From positions 9,362,001 to 9,426,000 of the forward strand of contig CP075496.1 in the NCBI GenBank assembly GCA_021613535.1: DNA of 64,000 nt. The letters run 5' to 3'. The DNA comes from Adineta vaga. Taxonomy: Eukaryota; Rotifera. This document shows positions 62,782-64,000 of this stretch, piece after piece; position 1 is the first letter of the stretch; each line of letters starts with the position of its first letter. The translations under genes were made by a program, and so were the position numbers. The notes beneath the pieces were generated by a model. The model was not told the DNA's origin, ran no database searches, and saw only the letters and a list, made by a program, of their open reading frames with translations.

Positions 62782-63861
62782 TTAATATGTTGTCTTATAA
62801 GTTTGTTTCGTACACGTTTGTGCACTCTTATATATTGCTTCGATCATTCGATGACGTATTACAGCATCTTCCCAAGTTGGATAGATACCATCTTTCTTGG
62901 CAAATTCATCATATGCTCGACTAACATTGATATGAGTACCTTGTTCTTCATCTAATTTGATTTCTGTCATATCTTCACCGTTAAAACTGGCATGAAGTGT
63001 CGGTGATGAAAGTTGCAAATGTCCAGTTGGACCTTTTATTTGTAATTCACCTTGAGTACCTTCCACTTCCCAAAGAAGATTAGTACCTTTATATGAGCCA
63101 CCACGTAAATGAACTGATGCATACGTACCAGATGTTAAGATTCCACTAACACTCATTTGATCATGAGATGTCAATGGTTCATCACGAATTTTATTTCCTT
63201 TATCATCACGAACTTCGATCATTTTCCTGGCATTATGTATCGTTGCTGTCACTGATTCAAATTCTCCAAATACATAACACATAGCATCCAATGAATGACC
63301 ACCTGGTATAGAAATCATCGTTGCTCCATTTTCAATATTAGCAAGATAAGCGTTGGTATTATCAATCGAAGCACCCCAAGCCGCACCACTAGCATACAGA
63401 TGAGTTGAAAGAATATTTCCTAACTTTCCAGAATCGATGATCTCTTTGATTTTTCTGATTACGGACGATTGACGTGCTTGCAATATTACCATAGTTTTTA
63501 TACCTTTTGATTGAGCTAATTGAGTTAATTCTTCGGCTTCTTGAAGATTTCGTGCAAGAGGCCATTCTACAATAGCATTTTTTCCTTGTAGTACAGCAGG
63601 CATGATCAATGGTTTATGTAATGGCACTTTGACAGATACAACAACAGTATCAACTTGTGAATCTTGAGCTAATTCTTCTGGTGAGCCATAATATTTCTCA
63701 ATACCAAATGCATCTGCTGCAGATTTTGCGGATTCAATCGTAGAATTTGCCAATGCTTTTATGCTATAAATTGAAGAATTCTGTAAATATCGTGCATGAG
63801 CATTTTCAGCCCAACGTCCTTTTGATAATCCTATGAATCCGATATTAATTTTAGAAGCCAT
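62782..63861 (-). CDS. GAL80-like Gfo/Idh/MocA oxidoreductase
   Basis: Intronless, 359 aa from ATG 63861 (MASKINIGFIGLSKGRWAEN); the upstream in-frame TTG is not used. The N-terminal Rossmann fold shows INIGFIGLSKGRWAENAHAR. It continues as in Gfo/Idh/MocA enzymes with DTVVVSVKVPLHKPLIMPAV and KNAIVEWPLARNLQEAEEL, where EWPLA replaces the EKP dinucleotide-site motif. EWPLA/EWALA is characteristic of fungal GAL80 and its relatives. A C-terminal alpha/beta domain follows (ATMISIPGGHSLDAMCYVFG, LLWEVEGTQGELQIKGPTG). In yeast GAL80 binds NAD(P) and represses GAL4; filamentous-fungal relatives are probably metabolic oxidoreductases. No GAL4 partner is expected in an animal, so an oxidoreductase role is likelier. 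A fungal-type family in an animal genome suggests horizontal transfer. Confidence 0.88.
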   Translation of the reverse strand: MASKINIGFIGLSKGRWAENAHARYLQNSSIYSIKALANSTIESAKSAADAFGIEKYYGSPEELAQDSQVDTVVVSVKVPLHKPLIMPAVLQGKNAIVEWPLARNLQEAEELTQLAQSKGIKTMVILQARQSSVIRKIKEIIDSGKLGNILSTHLYASGAAWGASIDNTNAYLANIENGATMISIPGGHSLDAMCYVFGEFESVTATIHNARKMIEVRDDKGNKIRDEPLTSHDQMSVSGILTSGTYASVHLRGGSYKGTNLLWEVEGTQGELQIKGPTGHLQLSSPTLHASFNGEDMTEIKLDEEQGTHINVSRAYDEFAKKDGIYPTWEDAVIRHRMIEAIYKSAQTCTKQTYKTTY

Positions 63862-63972
63862 CAAATTTGATAAAGACGACAAATTTCAATGTATTTATGC
63901 GTGTGATATTTCTATACTTATAAAGTGCATTCATCATGCTGACATAGCTCTTTTATATTTAAACGATGCAAT

Positions 63973-63990
63973 TTACCGTACGTACGGTAA
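63973..63990. repeat. Perfect 18-bp palindrome
   Basis: TTACCGTAC followed directly by its reverse complement GTACGGTAA, with no spacer. It is followed by a GC-rich ggccgcacga at the window end, unusual in this AT-rich sequence. It lies about 110 bases upstream of the GAL80-like start codon. Confidence 0.9.
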
Positions 63991-64000
63991 GGCCGCACGA

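Noticed and set aside
1-64000. Intact transposable element or reverse transcriptase
   Set aside because: No transposase, integrase or RT motifs and no long terminal or inverted repeats were recognised; the zinc knuckles at 22 kb are joined to an F-box, not to gag/pol.

Overview
The window is AT-rich eukaryotic nuclear DNA. Genes are compact, sit on both strands, and carry very short introns (about 45-70 nt, GT...AG, often GTAAGT). The mix suggests a bdelloid rotifer (Adineta/Rotaria type), by inference from gene content. It holds several F-box/leucine-rich genes, an arginine-ADP-ribosyltransferase fused to kinesin-light-chain-type TPRs, FMRFamide-receptor-like GPCRs, an NHL-repeat relic, and many genes that look fungal or bacterial (GABA-permease type transporter, DUF4246 protein, aryl-alcohol aldo-keto reductase, GAL80-like oxidoreductase, beta-helix protein). 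No rRNA, tRNA, CRISPR array or intact transposon was recognised.

Layout. 0-8 kb: an edge fragment; a coiled-coil/PARP-like gene (minus); a C4orf33/UPF0462 homologue; and a 12-exon SLC6 neurotransmitter-type transporter whose splicing I could resolve completely. 9-15 kb: a coilin-like gene and an unknown repeat protein meeting tail to tail, a TM2/EGF protein with an in-frame TGA, and a GST. 16-30 kb: an F-box gene with a one-base frameshift, a dead NHL-repeat gene, an amino-acid permease with a one-base frameshift, a zinc-knuckle/F-box fusion, a GPCR, another F-box gene and a multiply broken DUF4246 gene. 31-37 kb: a CCCH-RING2-ubiquitin-like fusion ending in Gly-Gly-Ser-Asn, a GPCR, the second coiled-coil/PARP-like paralogue, and a 5'-truncated aldo-keto reductase. 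37-53 kb: two tandem F-box paralogues, small unknown proteins, a mucin-like secreted protein with a 66-bp tandem repeat, a dynein-light-chain-like gene, a GPCR, a cysteine-rich secreted peptide and an unknown membrane protein. 53-64 kb: an intronless beta-helix protein, the ART-TPR gene, an SLC15-like transporter, another F-box gene and a GAL80-like oxidoreductase.

The genes do not form an operon-like pathway. Two themes recur. One is ubiquitin ligation and ADP-ribosylation: six F-box genes, a RING2-Ubl fusion, two PARP-like proteins and one ART-TPR. The other is foreign-looking metabolic genes at different stages of decay (intact, one-base break, many breaks, truncated). Domain calls rest on motif recognition by eye; no database search was possible. 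Splice forms were derived from consensus sites and reading-frame continuity and are given in the entries.
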